DNA of 64,000 nucleotides from Candidatus Kapaibacterium sp. GTDB lineage: Bacteria > Bacteroidota > Ignavibacteria > Kapaibacteriales > NICIL-2. The stretch lies in contig BPHK01000001.1 of assembly GCA_026003495.1 (NCBI GenBank), positions 806,001-870,000 of the forward strand, in the 5' to 3' direction. Position 1 is the first letter of the stretch; each line of letters starts with the position of its first letter. The position numbers were made by a program, and so were the translations under genes. Below, piece after piece: positions 25,574 through 34,894 of this stretch. The notes beneath the pieces were generated by a model. The model did no database searches. It was not told where the DNA came from and saw only the letters and a program-made list of their open reading frames with translations.

Positions 25574-26547
25574 TGGAGCATTCATCCGCCATGAAGAAGA
25601 CCAAACCCGTCGGGTTGGGCAAAGGGCTGGGGGCACTCATCCCGCGTGAGCTTCCGCCAATCGAGGCGCCAGGCTCGCTGGTCGTTGATGACGGTACGAT
25701 CACTGGTGCTACAGCGCTCATCGAGATCACAAAGGTTCGACCCAATCGTTACCAGCCACGCCAGGACTTCGATGCCGAGGCACTCGAAGAACTGGCGCGC
25801 AGCATCAAGGAAAAAGGCGTTATCCAGCCGATTACAGTCCGCAGGGTCGACGATGGCTATGAACTCATCGCTGGAGAGCGGCGTGTCCGCGCTTCGATTG
25901 AAGCAGGACTGACGATGATTCCCGCCTACATCCTCGACGTTGAGCGTGACACGGACATGCTCGAGCTTGCGCTCATCGAGAACGTTCAGCGAGAAAACCT
26001 CAACCCCATCGAAGTTGCGCTGGGCTACCAGCGTCTCATCGAAGAATGCCACCTGACGCAAGAGGAAGTCGCCGCGAAAGTGGGCAAGGATCGAACGACA
26101 GTGACCAATTTCCTGCGCTTGCTCAAGCTCTCCGAGCCTGTCCAGGAAGCGCTCCGCACCAAGAAAATCACGATGGGGCATGCTCGTGCGTTGCTTGCAA
26201 TCGAGGACCCACAGCTCCAAGTGCGCGTGTTAGAAGACGTCATCGGCAAGGATCTTTCCGTGCGAGCAACGGAATCGCTCGTCCGTGATGTCGAGCTTGG
26301 GAAGATTCGCTACGACAACGGAAAGCAACTCAATCGGCGAGCACCCCAACCAGCTGAACGAGCAGAGGTCATTTCTACTCTGGGGGAAATCGAGCGCCAG
26401 CTCCGCGCGATCTTTGCGACAAACGTCCGCGTCAAGACGAAATCCTCCACTGGCGCCGGCACCATAGAGATAGACTTTTACTCGATCGAGGATCTGGAGC
26501 GGCTGCTCGACCTTTTTGTGCTCATCGAACGCTCTCTTCGCTCCTAA
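25573..26547 (+). CDS. parB: Chromosome partitioning protein ParB (Spo0J)
   Basis: This 324-residue ParB is a CTP-dependent parS-binding clamp. The N-terminus KPVGLGKGLGALIP contacts ParA. The ParB/Srx domain has PRQDF, the GVIQPITVRR strand and GERRVRA, the CTP-binding box. ENVQRENLNPIEVALGYQ and the helix-turn-helix TQEEVAAKVGKDRTTVTNFLRLLKL follow, and the C-terminal dimer domain ends near 320. No exact TGTTNCACGTGNAACA parS site was seen by eye in the window. It lies in tandem with parA and a thioesterase gene. Confidence 0.95.
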   Translation: MEHSSAMKKTKPVGLGKGLGALIPRELPPIEAPGSLVVDDGTITGATALIEITKVRPNRYQPRQDFDAEALEELARSIKEKGVIQPITVRRVDDGYELIAGERRVRASIEAGLTMIPAYILDVERDTDMLELALIENVQRENLNPIEVALGYQRLIEECHLTQEEVAAKVGKDRTTVTNFLRLLKLSEPVQEALRTKKITMGHARALLAIEDPQLQVRVLEDVIGKDLSVRATESLVRDVELGKIRYDNGKQLNRRAPQPAERAEVISTLGEIERQLRAIFATNVRVKTKSSTGAGTIEIDFYSIEDLERLLDLFVLIERSLRS

Positions 26548-26549
26548 CA

Positions 26550-26981
26550 ATGCTCATGCACGACGAGAACGCACTCCTGCTCCGCAACGAAGTACCCTAC
26601 CGCGTGCGCTACGCCGATACCGACCAGATGGGGTACATGTACAATGGGCACTACCTACGCCTTTTCGAGATCGGTCGGACCGAGCTCCTCCGCCAGGCAG
26701 GCGTGCCGTACAGCCAACTGGAAGAGCAGGGGCTGCTGCTACCCGTGCTCGAAGCGCATGTCCGCTACCGTGCGCCTGCATTCTATGACGATGTGCTGAC
26801 GATTGTTACGACATACCAGCCGCACTACGGAGCAACGCTCCGGTTGGAGTACACGATCTGCCGGTCCGATGCGGTCCTCGCCGAAGGATACACGATCCAC
26901 AGTTTCGTCAGCAAAGAGCACCGCCGTGCAGTACGCCCGCCCGAGTGGTTCTTCGAACGCCTCTCCAAGAGTGAACCATGA
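26550..26981 (+). CDS. Acyl-CoA thioesterase (4HBT hotdog fold, YbgC type)
   Basis: This 143-residue single hotdog domain has the family signature RVRYADTDQMGYMYNGHYLRLFEIGRTE near the N-terminus; the Asp of the DTDQMG segment is the catalytic residue. LEAHVRYRAPAFYDDVLTI forms the central strands. It hydrolyses acyl-CoA or acyl-ACP thioesters. It starts 2 bases after parB and overlaps the porQ-like gene (ATGA), so it is probably in the same transcript. YbgC proteins are often tied to envelope functions; here the next gene encodes an outer-membrane protein. Confidence 0.9.
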   Translation: MLMHDENALLLRNEVPYRVRYADTDQMGYMYNGHYLRLFEIGRTELLRQAGVPYSQLEEQGLLLPVLEAHVRYRAPAFYDDVLTIVTTYQPHYGATLRLEYTICRSDAVLAEGYTIHSFVSKEHRRAVRPPEWFFERLSKSEP

Positions 26982-27940
26982 TGCTGCTTGGTCGTTGGAT
27001 CTGGGTGAGCATCTTGCTCGTTGGAGTTGCGCCAGCGCAAACGCTTTCACCGTTTGATTTCCTCCGCAGCACGGACAATAGTGCGCGGGCTGCTGGCCTT
27101 GGCGGTGCATTTGTTGCATATGCAGGTGATGCATCCGCCCAACTCTACAATCCCGCGACAATACCCACTACCGTGGACAACTGCCTATCGGTGACGTTCA
27201 CCAAACACGTCCTCGACATCAATTCGGGTGTGGCTGCGTACACAAGACGACTCGGAAGCGGGTGGATAGGCGCCAGTGCTGCAGTGACGAGCTTTGGGAC
27301 ATTTACCCGCACCGATGGGCTCGGCAACACTATCGGGACATTTGGTGCAGCCAGTGTAGCGCTGGCGCTCTCCTATGCAAATCAATTCGACACGAACGCA
27401 TACTACGGCATCACGGTTGGATACGTACAAACAACGATTGACCGCGCTGCAGCGAGTGCGCTTGTGACAAGCGTAGGGATCTTGTACCAGCTTCCCAAAA
27501 TCCGCACTGCGCTTGGCGCATCGGTGCGATACATGGGTTTTCAGCTTGCACGCATGAATGGACAAGATGCCTCGCTGCCGACGGATGTGCGTCTCGGTGT
27601 CAGCCATCGCTTGCGTGGGTTGCCGTTGCTCGTTAGCTTCAACCTTGCACGCCTTGCGGAAGAGCGGATGTCGTTCGCTGAGCGGCTCCGCAATTTCACA
27701 CTCGGTGGTGAGCTGTCTATTGGGACAGCGCTCCAACTTCGCGTCGGATACGACAATGGCGTTCGTTCCTCGCAATCATCGGCAACAGCCTCGTTCCTGA
27801 CAGGGATGGGAATTGGTGCGGGCGTTATCTTTCCGGGGTTTACGCTTGACTACACGCTGACCACCTTGAGCGCTCCAGCAGTAGTCCATCGTGTCTCGTG
27901 TGGCATTGCGCTCGATCGGGTGCTTGCTGGTGCCAAGTAG
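26978..27940 (+). CDS. porQ: PorV/PorQ-family outer-membrane protein of the type IX secretion system (PorQ-like)
   Basis: This 320-residue outer-membrane beta-barrel has a signal peptide ending in APAQ. The PorQ/PorV hallmark follows: FDFLRSTDNSARAAGLGGAFVAYAGDASAQLYNPATIP. The rest is alternating strands with repeated G-aromatic turns and a C-terminal SCGIALDR strand. PorQ acts with the T9SS at the cell surface during cargo processing. Its presence fits the three large sorting-domain proteins in this window. It lies at the end of the parAB-thioesterase run. Confidence 0.82.
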   Translation: MMLLGRWIWVSILLVGVAPAQTLSPFDFLRSTDNSARAAGLGGAFVAYAGDASAQLYNPATIPTTVDNCLSVTFTKHVLDINSGVAAYTRRLGSGWIGASAAVTSFGTFTRTDGLGNTIGTFGAASVALALSYANQFDTNAYYGITVGYVQTTIDRAAASALVTSVGILYQLPKIRTALGASVRYMGFQLARMNGQDASLPTDVRLGVSHRLRGLPLLVSFNLARLAEERMSFAERLRNFTLGGELSIGTALQLRVGYDNGVRSSQSSATASFLTGMGIGAGVIFPGFTLDYTLTTLSAPAVVHRVSCGIALDRVLAGAK

Positions 27941-27955
27941 TGAGCAGTAAATTTG
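27924..27955 (+). promoter_or_regulatory. Promoter for the small secreted protein (TTG-N21-TAAATTTG)
   Basis: TTG at 27924-27926 and TAAATTTG at 27948-27955 are 21 nt apart, the same box and spacing as the promoter at 24072. Part of it lies in the last codons of porQ. Transcription would start near 27962, giving a leader of about 47 nt with GTGAGG before ATG 28009. Confidence 0.6.
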
Positions 27956-28008
27956 AAGAGCTAAGCCTTCTGGTTGACTGTTTTCACTAACTACATGTGA
28001 GGTTTTCC

Positions 28009-28443
28009 ATGCGTCTGTTTCGTTCTCTTGTCGGCATTGCGGTCATTACCGCGAGCGTTGCACTCACTGCAGTTGCACAGCAGCAGGGTGACCAATCCTC
28101 GCCACAGAACACGATCCTGAAACCGAAGATGACGCTCGGCGACGTACTCTTCACGATCAACGTGCTCAATACCGTTGAAATCAAAGGCAGCGAGGTCGAA
28201 GCATTCCTCGACGTCAAGAACGTGTTCGTTCAAGCCGCTCAGAAAGCACAGAAGGAAAAAAAGAGCGAGAGCGACGAGCTGACTGTCGAGATGAACATGC
28301 TGACGGCGAACAACTTCCTGATGCTCTTCCAGCGGGCGAATATCCCGGGATCAGCAGCGGAACGCTTCCAAGCGGTCAAACAAGCTCTCTATGCCTCCGC
28401 ATCACCGCAGCAAACGCAGCAGCAAATGCAACAGAAGCGATAA
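28009..28443 (+). CDS. Small secreted protein of unknown function
   Basis: This 144-residue protein has a clear Sec signal peptide (MRLFRSLVGIAVITASVALTAVAQ). A charged, mostly helical body follows, with a Lys/Glu-rich stretch (KAQKEKKSESDEL) and a Gln-rich tail (SPQQTQQQMQQK). I do not recognise the family. ATG 28009 is preceded by GTGAGG at a 6-nt spacing; the in-frame codons from 27997 would add residues before the signal peptide. It has its own strong promoter and stands alone, so it may be an abundant periplasmic protein, but no function can be given. Confidence 0.78.
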   Translation: MRLFRSLVGIAVITASVALTAVAQQQGDQSSPQNTILKPKMTLGDVLFTINVLNTVEIKGSEVEAFLDVKNVFVQAAQKAQKEKKSESDELTVEMNMLTANNFLMLFQRANIPGSAAERFQAVKQALYASASPQQTQQQMQQKR

Positions 28444-28463
28444 GCACTCGCTTACGGATCGCT

Positions 28464-29300
28464 TTACGCAGGCTCAACAAGCCATCCCAGCGTAGCTGCT
28501 ACTCCAGTTGCAGTCAACGTAGCAAACACTGCATGCGCTGCGATGCTCTGATATGTGGCAAGGTACGGGACGTGGAGAGCCCATGCTCCGCTTGCTACGC
28601 CGGCTGCCATGAGCGATCCCCACAATGCGGATGTAAGCGCAAAGAGCATCCGCACCTGCCGTGAATACCAAACTGGTGCGCCAAGCAGAAGAAGCGTTTT
28701 GCTATCGCGGTGGGGAAGGGGGAGCGTGGTCCGCAACTGCAGCAGTTGCCCAAGTGCTACCAGTGCAAACCACCCCAGCCCGAGCAACAACGATAGCTGC
28801 TCAACAGTGCTTTCGTCTTCAGCCAGCGAAGCCAGCAGACGTGGCGAGAAATTAATGGTGCGTATCTGGCTTACCTGTGCACACTGCTCGATAAATGCAG
28901 CGACCGCAGCTTGTGTCATCTGCTCTGGTACAAACCGGACTCGAAGTGCCAGCGGGAAAATGCGCTCTCCGCTCAGCTCAGTGAGTGCAATACCGTAGCG
29001 CGATTGAAAACGCTCGATCCACGCAGTATCCGAGAGAACTTCCACACTTGCAAGAAGTGATGGCGCCAGTAACCGCAGGTCGGACGCAAGTGCCCGTGCT
29101 TGCGCATCGCTGATTTCACTTGCAAGAACAAGGTGGAGTGTAAACGCTGCTTTCTGTTGATTGAGCATTTGCGTGCGCTGTGCATGCCACGAAAGCCCTG
29201 CAAGAGCTGCAAGGATGAGCAATGCGACTCCGAGCGCGATCTGGAAGGATTGCCATGGGCGCTGGCGCAACAGAAGCCATGCTAATCGAAACGATGCCAT
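28464..29300 (-). CDS. ftsX: Cell-division permease FtsX
   Basis: This 278-residue membrane protein has the FtsX layout. A cytosolic start leads to a first helix (LLLRQRPWQSFQIALGVALLILA). A periplasmic domain of about 120 residues follows, with ERIFPLALRVRFVPE matching the NPFP-type signature. Three C-terminal helices are separated by KTLLLLGAPVWYSRQVRML, the coupling loop. FtsX works with FtsE to activate peptidoglycan hydrolases at the septum. FtsE is not in the window. Its ATG at 29300 lies just past the stop of the flippase gene (29303), in the same minus-strand run. Confidence 0.78.
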   Translation of the reverse strand: MASFRLAWLLLRQRPWQSFQIALGVALLILAALAGLSWHAQRTQMLNQQKAAFTLHLVLASEISDAQARALASDLRLLAPSLLASVEVLSDTAWIERFQSRYGIALTELSGERIFPLALRVRFVPEQMTQAAVAAFIEQCAQVSQIRTINFSPRLLASLAEDESTVEQLSLLLGLGWFALVALGQLLQLRTTLPLPHRDSKTLLLLGAPVWYSRQVRMLFALTSALWGSLMAAGVASGAWALHVPYLATYQSIAAHAVFATLTATGVAATLGWLVEPA

Positions 29301-29302
29301 TC

Positions 29303-30628
29303 CTACTTCTCCGTGTTCGCTGAAAGAAGCCGTTGAAGTGTGCTGGGCGACACAGTTGATCGGAGCGAGACTATCGCACGTTGAATGTCGCTGCCAGCGA
29401 TCAGTCCTTCCTTGTGGACTGCGAGCACAAGCAGCAGTGCAACAACGACCGCATACGCTACCACACCAGATCCGACAAGCCAGAGCGCAGAGGCAAGCCC
29501 AGCAAGAAGATACATTGCAAGTGCACTGGCGACACCGATCGCGGTGATCTTGAGCAGCTGCTCGACGCGGTGGAGTGCCAACTGCACCGACTGCAGCATC
29601 AAAAATGGCAAGGCGAGCGCTCCAAATGCCATGACGTTGAAAATTGCCGCGGTTTCTTGATACCGCAGTCCCAGGAAACGCACCAGGAGTGCTGTTCCAC
29701 CAAACTCGGCAATTGCAACTGCCCCGATTGCAATCATACATTGCAGAACAAGTGCTTTCGCAATCAGCGCTCGCAATGGATCGCGACGCTCCTGGTGGAG
29801 GAGTTGGACTGCGGTCGGGTAGAGCAGCCACATCGCAGCATCGGCGCCCGTTTCAAAGACGCGGTAGAGCATCTTGGCAGCATTGTAAACGCCGGCTGCT
29901 CGTGTTGAGAAAAACAGCTGTACCAGAAAAATGTCCAGCTGCCGGATGCTCGTTGCCATTGCCATCATGAGTGCTTGGGGAAGGCTAAATCCCACAACTG
30001 AGCGAGCTGGGAGCTTTCCTCCGAGCGAAAGCTCAATAAGGTCCCAACCTAAGACAGTGCCTACCAGCGATCCAACAGCCATGCCGCTGCACGCGATGAA
30101 CGCGAAATCCTCAAAGGTCACAAGCCAACCATGCAAGAGGAAGATCACCGTTAGCACCGTGCATGTCCCAAGCCATGCTGCATTTGTGAGGAAGACATCG
30201 CGCACTCGGAGCTCGCGTTGGAGTAACTTGAGGACAAAGGAGCGCGGAATGCCGATAGCTGAGTAGAGCACAAGCAACAACGCAACACTGCGGAAGCGTG
30301 GCTCGTTGAACGCATTGCTCAGCAGATCGCGTGCGAGCGCAATTGCTGCTGCAATACCGAGCGTCAGCACAGTGTGCAACGTCAACGCAAGTGCATTCGC
30401 ACGCCCACGCTCCCGTTGGTCTTGCCCATACTGAATGATGCCTTGCAGCACAGAACCTTCAGCCACAATAGCAATCCACGCCTGTAAGGTCAGTAGCTGG
30501 GCAGCTAAGCCATACTCCTCGGGCGAGAGTGCACGGATCTGAAGCCAGGTAACTCCACCGTACCCGACGAAGAGAAGCTTATCGGCCGCTGTCCACGAGA
30601 GCAATCGAAGGTGCTTGCGAAGCTGCAT
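29303..30628 (-). CDS. Polysaccharide flippase (Wzx-like), second copy in the window
   Basis: This protein of about 441 residues has roughly 12 membrane helices and the oligosaccharide flippase start (WTAADKLLFVGYGGVTWLQIRALSPEEYGLAAQLLTLQAWI). It likely flips lipid-linked sugar units. It is not closely similar to the other flippase at 22121, so they are not a recent duplication. ATG 30628 is chosen; a TTG-like start two codons upstream is possible. It follows a heparinase II/III gene by 27 bases and precedes ftsX by 2 bases, so it belongs to a surface-polysaccharide set. Confidence 0.83.
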   Translation of the reverse strand: MQLRKHLRLLSWTAADKLLFVGYGGVTWLQIRALSPEEYGLAAQLLTLQAWIAIVAEGSVLQGIIQYGQDQRERGRANALALTLHTVLTLGIAAAIALARDLLSNAFNEPRFRSVALLLVLYSAIGIPRSFVLKLLQRELRVRDVFLTNAAWLGTCTVLTVIFLLHGWLVTFEDFAFIACSGMAVGSLVGTVLGWDLIELSLGGKLPARSVVGFSLPQALMMAMATSIRQLDIFLVQLFFSTRAAGVYNAAKMLYRVFETGADAAMWLLYPTAVQLLHQERRDPLRALIAKALVLQCMIAIGAVAIAEFGGTALLVRFLGLRYQETAAIFNVMAFGALALPFLMLQSVQLALHRVEQLLKITAIGVASALAMYLLAGLASALWLVGSGVVAYAVVVALLLVLAVHKEGLIAGSDIQRAIVSLRSTVSPSTLQRLLSANTEK

Positions 30629-30655
30629 CGGCAAACCATCACATACCGTGCAAAG

Positions 30656-32752
30656 TTACGAGCGCATCTGCCAGCGTATGGTGACCTCCGCATGCGGACC
30701 AGAGGGTTGGATCGCGATTGCGTGTGTTGGAGTCCAGATGCCGTAGGAATGGCTATAGAGGCTTTCTTCGAGCGCAATGGTCGCTGCATCAGAGCTGGCG
30801 AGGATCACGTGTGCCTGGGGGATTTCGAGATGTACTTCATCGCCTGTTTTTTCGGCATGCACGTGTGGGTGGAGGTGGAACCAGATCACCGCTTGGCTCG
30901 GTGCGGCAAAGTAATCCTCGATGCTCAGCACATTGTCCCCTAACCGAACAATGCGCCGGTGTGGCAGATGCCATGCAGTGTGTTCTGCAATGATGAGGTG
31001 TTCAGTTAAAGCGACGATGCGTGCGTGAGCGCGATCACTGGTCAGCCAGAAGAGCGCTTCGCCCCCCCCTTCGCACCAAGTTTCTTGCTCGACACTATCG
31101 AGTTCCAGCGAGCTGTGCATACGCGTCGAACGAAAGCGATTCCGCAATGCCGGCTGGGCAAGGTATACACCAGTTCCTGGATCGGCAATCACCTCCTGAC
31201 CGGCAAGTGCCAGCGTGATGGACAGTTGGTCGTTGTGTGCATGCCCTCCTTTCCCGCGCTGTCCAATCGAACCAGCACGGAGAAACACTTCCGCCTCCGC
31301 ATTGCGGATGACCGCTACCCCGAACGTATGCGCACAAAAGCTCGCTCGCCGGTGCTGAGTTTGATCAACAAGGAGCGCATCGAGGATACGCTCTTCGTTT
31401 CGACAGACTGCACGCAACAACGTGCACGTCTCACGGTGGTTCCGCTGCGAAAGGTAGGGACGAGGATCGGCATGCCACGTGTTGTAGGCATCAGGATCGT
31501 CAGCAAGTGGGAGGAACGATAGGAACCGTCCACTATCGTTATCGCCAAGCTGTGGTGCGATGCCGCTCCGATACGTGGTTTGCTCGGTAAACGTGGCGAC
31601 ACGTTCGAGCAGGTGCCAGAACTCTCTGTCGCGTTCGAGAATATCATGTCCCTCCGGTGTTCGGTTCACAAACCACGTTGCCCAGCCGAGCATTTCTGCA
31701 CTGAAGCGGTGGTACGCCAGTGATGCTTCGAAGTTTCCGCCATCGGGGAGGAACTGGTAGCGAGCTTCTGTGCGGAGCTGCTCAGCGCACCAGTAGCGGA
31801 GCTGCGCCGTCCATTGACAAGCAGGGAAATATGCTGCTGCGACTGATAGTCCGGCGATACACGCCAAATAGTGATTGCCACGCATGCCCTCTGACCATTC
31901 GAGATTCCCCAAGACAAAGCAGGCATGGTCGTAGAGAGAAAGCAGCATTGCCTCGCTGACGCGCGCATCGAGACCGTGCGGTGCTGCCAGATCGAGTGTC
32001 ACAGCGATTGCGGCAAGCCGAAGCGCAGCCTCCATCCCCAGCGCCCACTGGATGCCGTAGCCAGGCGGATTCTGTGCTGCAAAATCGAGCAGTGTCGTCT
32101 CGATTGCACTGAGGACTGCCGGACGCAGAGTGCTCGAGACGCAGTTGAGTGCAAGAGCGAGCAGTGGGAGGAGCTGGAGCCGACCAAGCTCCCAGGGTAC
32201 CTTGGGATCGGCACCAGCAGCATCGAACCGAAGTTGCCAGTGCTTGCAACGCTCACTCCACCGATACCCGCTGCGAAAGTCACGTTGCCAGTCGTAGGGT
32301 GCATGCGGCTGTTGGATCATGCACCAGAGCCAGCGTGCGCGCGGCACTGCAGTAGAAGGAAGGTACTCATCCAGCCAAGCTCCGCGTTCGATCTCCTCGA
32401 GTGGCGGTGCGTCGTACCGCGCTCCGTCGAATCCAGGCGGTTGGTAGCCATGCTGCGGGACAATCCATCCCAGTCCGAGTACGGGGAATTTGCCGTCGCA
32501 GCATTTGGTAGCGATCTGCTGCAGCATCCCGGACCAAGGGCGGAGGTGCACTGGCTGTGGAGGTTGAAGATGGGAAGCAAGTGTTGCGGGCATCGTCCAG
32601 GGAACATCATGCGCTGTTGCATAGGGCTGTCGCTGCTGGGTGCGATGCATGCGCCATTGCTGCACCAGCGGCGTCAGAGCCCGGCGGAACACTTTACGCA
32701 GCGCAACGGGGATCGGCACCACTTCGAGTTGACGGCGTCGGAGAGTGTTCAC
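30656..32752 (-). CDS. Heparinase II/III family protein
   Basis: This protein of about 698 residues has an N-terminal alpha-toroid domain (about 200-450: [37 protein letters not shown], then [12 protein letters not shown]) and a C-terminal beta-sandwich. The latter has the family motif [18 protein letters not shown], with the metal-binding His residues, followed by ADPGTGVYL and [15 protein letters not shown]. These proteins cleave or modify acidic polysaccharides. In exopolysaccharide clusters they act next to Wzx flippases, as here. No signal peptide is apparent at the chosen GTG 32752, which has GGAGG 11 nt upstream; the open frame extends further to 33103 inside wecB. Confidence 0.87.
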   Translation of the reverse strand: MNTLRRRQLEVVPIPVALRKVFRRALTPLVQQWRMHRTQQRQPYATAHDVPWTMPATLASHLQPPQPVHLRPWSGMLQQIATKCCDGKFPVLGLGWIVPQHGYQPPGFDGARYDAPPLEEIERGAWLDEYLPSTAVPRARWLWCMIQQPHAPYDWQRDFRSGYRWSERCKHWQLRFDAAGADPKVPWELGRLQLLPLLALALNCVSSTLRPAVLSAIETTLLDFAAQNPPGYGIQWALGMEAALRLAAIAVTLDLAAPHGLDARVSEAMLLSLYDHACFVLGNLEWSEGMRGNHYLACIAGLSVAAAYFPACQWTAQLRYWCAEQLRTEARYQFLPDGGNFEASLAYHRFSAEMLGWATWFVNRTPEGHDILERDREFWHLLERVATFTEQTTYRSGIAPQLGDNDSGRFLSFLPLADDPDAYNTWHADPRPYLSQRNHRETCTLLRAVCRNEERILDALLVDQTQHRRASFCAHTFGVAVIRNAEAEVFLRAGSIGQRGKGGHAHNDQLSITLALAGQEVIADPGTGVYLAQPALRNRFRSTRMHSSLELDSVEQETWCEGGGEALFWLTSDRAHARIVALTEHLIIAEHTAWHLPHRRIVRLGDNVLSIEDYFAAPSQAVIWFHLHPHVHAEKTGDEVHLEIPQAHVILASSDAATIALEESLYSHSYGIWTPTHAIAIQPSGPHAEVTIRWQMRS

Positions 32753-32787
32753 TGCACCACGCACCTCCAGTCGGTTTGCAGTTCGGC

Positions 32788-32795
32788 TATCTTTG
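32788..32795 (+). promoter_or_regulatory. Candidate -7 element (TATCTTTG) for wecB
   Basis: An exact TAnnTTTG stands 36 nt before the wecB start in the short divergent region. No TTG is present at the expected distance upstream, so this is a tentative call. Confidence 0.35.
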
Positions 32796-32831
32796 TGCTC
32801 ATTGTGTTGCAAAAGTGCAATAGCAGGCGCA

Positions 32832-33974
32832 GTGAAAATCACAGTTGTATTTGGAACGCGCCCTGAAGCTATCAAACTGGCGCCCGTTGTCCATCGGTTG
32901 GTGAGAGCATCGTGGTGTTCGCTCCGCGTTGTTGTCACCGGGCAGCACACCGAGATGCTGGACCAAGTGCTTGACCTCTTCGGCATTGTCCCGGATTCCG
33001 ACCTTGCAATTATGCAGCCTGGGCAGAGCCTGTACGATGTTACCGTCCGCTGCCTTGCTGGACTCGAACGCGAGTTCCGGGCGGAGCGTCCTGATATGGT
33101 CATCGTCCAGGGTGATACGACGACAACGTTCGCCGCAGCACTGGCTGCGTTCTACGAGCGCATCCCGATAGCGCACGTCGAAGCAGGGCTACGCACGTTC
33201 GACAAGTACGCGCCCTTTCCCGAGGAGGCCAACCGTGTGCTGACCTCGCACCTTGCCGATTGGCACTATGCGCCGACAGAACGCGCACGCGAGAATCTCT
33301 TGAGGGAAGGAATTCCGCCCTCGCGCATCCTCGTGACTGGGAACACGGCAATTGATGCGCTCCGCTGGACAGTAGCACAGCTTGCACAGCTCGACTCTGC
33401 CCTGCGCCGGCAGCTCCTTGCGTTGCCAGAGGATGTGTTGGAGTTATGCGAACGTGGCCACCGACGATTGATCTTGGTTACCGGGCATCGTCGCGAAAAT
33501 TTCGGCGAGGGGTTCGAACGGATCTGCACTGCACTTGCAACGCTTGCGCGCACAGAGCCAGACGTTACGATTCTCTACCCGGTGCATCTCAATCCGAACG
33601 TCCGCGGCCCTGTTCTGCACGTGCTCGGAGCTGTCCCCAATGTGCGTTTACTTGAACCACTGCCGTACCGGGAGTTTGCGTACTTGATGCAGCATGCAGC
33701 GTTTATCATCACCGACTCAGGGGGCATCCAAGAGGAAGCTCCATCGCTTGGGAAGCCAGTGTTGGTCCTTCGCGAGGTAACGGAGCGTCCGGAAGCAATC
33801 GAGGCAGGCACAGCTCGTCTTGTGGGCACCGATGCCGAACGCATCGTTACAACTGCACTGCAATTGCTCCACGACGAACAATTCTACTGCTCGATGGCGA
33901 AAGCGCATAACCCCTACGGCGACGGTCGCGCAGCGGAGCGAATCGTTGCACATCTGGAGAGCCTTGCCCAATGA
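32832..33974 (+). CDS. wecB: UDP-N-acetylglucosamine 2-epimerase (non-hydrolysing)
   Basis: This 380-residue GT-B fold epimerase converts UDP-GlcNAc to UDP-ManNAc for surface polysaccharides. It begins [20 protein letters not shown]. Conserved motifs are [25 protein letters not shown] (Asp), HVEAGLRT (Glu), [10 protein letters not shown] (His) and the nucleotide loop [14 protein letters not shown] with [10 protein letters not shown]. The open frame starts at 32745, but GTG 32832 matches the family start. Its stop overlaps the era ATG. It is divergent from the heparinase-flippase-ftsX run, giving a polysaccharide theme on both sides. Confidence 0.94.
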   Translation: MKITVVFGTRPEAIKLAPVVHRLVRASWCSLRVVVTGQHTEMLDQVLDLFGIVPDSDLAIMQPGQSLYDVTVRCLAGLEREFRAERPDMVIVQGDTTTTFAAALAAFYERIPIAHVEAGLRTFDKYAPFPEEANRVLTSHLADWHYAPTERARENLLREGIPPSRILVTGNTAIDALRWTVAQLAQLDSALRRQLLALPEDVLELCERGHRRLILVTGHRRENFGEGFERICTALATLARTEPDVTILYPVHLNPNVRGPVLHVLGAVPNVRLLEPLPYREFAYLMQHAAFIITDSGGIQEEAPSLGKPVLVLREVTERPEAIEAGTARLVGTDAERIVTTALQLLHDEQFYCSMAKAHNPYGDGRAAERIVAHLESLAQ

Positions 33975-34894
33975 AGCGCGCTGGCTTTGTTGCGATCCTT
34001 GGGAAACCGAACGCTGGGAAATCTACTCTGCTCAACGCGCTCATCGGCGAGCCGCTGGCGATTGTTTCGCCGAAACCAGAGACAACACGCCGGCCGGTGA
34101 TTGGCATCTTGACACGTCCGGATGCACAGATTGTTTTCCTCGATACTCCGGGCATCGTCCAGCATCCGAAGTACGAGCTTCACCGTCAAATGCTCACCGA
34201 GATTCGGCAAGCGATCGAGGATGCAGACGTTCTGGCGGTTCTGCTCGATGCGACTGGTGGCATTGCCGAGGCGCAGTCGCTCCTTGCTGAACCGATCATG
34301 GACGATGTCCGCGCAAGTGCGAAACCAACGATTTTGGTGCTGACGAAAATGGATGCACTCGAGGAGAAAGCTGCAGCACTGCCCATCATCGAGCACATGA
34401 TGGCATCGGGAATCTTCACGGCAAGTGTGGCGGTCTCGGCACTGAAAGGGAAGTTCCTCGATGAGCTTGAGCGCGTCATCATCGAGCATCTGCCCGAAGG
34501 AGAATTCCTCTTCGATCCAGAACAACTTTCGACGCAGAACGAGCGATTCTTCGTGGCCGAGTTCATCCGTGAGCAGATTTACCGCCACTGCCAGCAGGAA
34601 ATACCCTATTCGGTCGAGGTGGTCGTTACTGATTTTGAGGAACGCGACAGTGCACCCTGGTACATTGCAGCAGAGCTAATAGTCGAGCGCCATTCGCAGA
34701 AGAAGATCCTCATCGGCAAGGGCGGCGCGATGATCAAACGCATTGGCGAACATGCCCGCAAGCGGATTGAAGAGCATCTCGGTGTGCCAGTCTATTTGGA
34801 GCTATACGTCAAGGTCCGCGAGCATTGGCGAAACGACCCGACGTACCTTCGTTCGTTTGGGTATCGCATCACACCACCCCACAGGAAGCAATGA
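33971..34894 (+). CDS. era: GTPase Era
   Basis: This 307-residue ribosome-assembly GTPase binds 16S rRNA. G1 is GKPNAGKST (11-19), switch I and G2 are in ETTRRPV, G3 is DTPGI, and G4 is TKMD. The C-terminal KH domain carries the GxxG RNA loop in [16 protein letters not shown] and ends in [13 protein letters not shown], the usual Era tail. It acts in the cytosol in 30S maturation. It is joined by a 4-base overlap to wecB upstream and to an E1 alpha gene downstream. Confidence 0.96.
   Translation: MKRAGFVAILGKPNAGKSTLLNALIGEPLAIVSPKPETTRRPVIGILTRPDAQIVFLDTPGIVQHPKYELHRQMLTEIRQAIEDADVLAVLLDATGGIAEAQSLLAEPIMDDVRASAKPTILVLTKMDALEEKAAALPIIEHMMASGIFTASVAVSALKGKFLDELERVIIEHLPEGEFLFDPEQLSTQNERFFVAEFIREQIYRHCQQEIPYSVEVVVTDFEERDSAPWYIAAELIVERHSQKKILIGKGGAMIKRIGEHARKRIEEHLGVPVYLELYVKVREHWRNDPTYLRSFGYRITPPHRKQ

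Noticed and set aside
24767-26547. parS site near parAB
   Set aside because: No palindrome close to TGTTNCACGTGNAACA was seen by eye. A computed scan would be needed to be sure.
31925-32866. Open frame of 313 codons on the plus strand
   Set aside because: It is antisense to the heparinase gene and lacks any family pattern.
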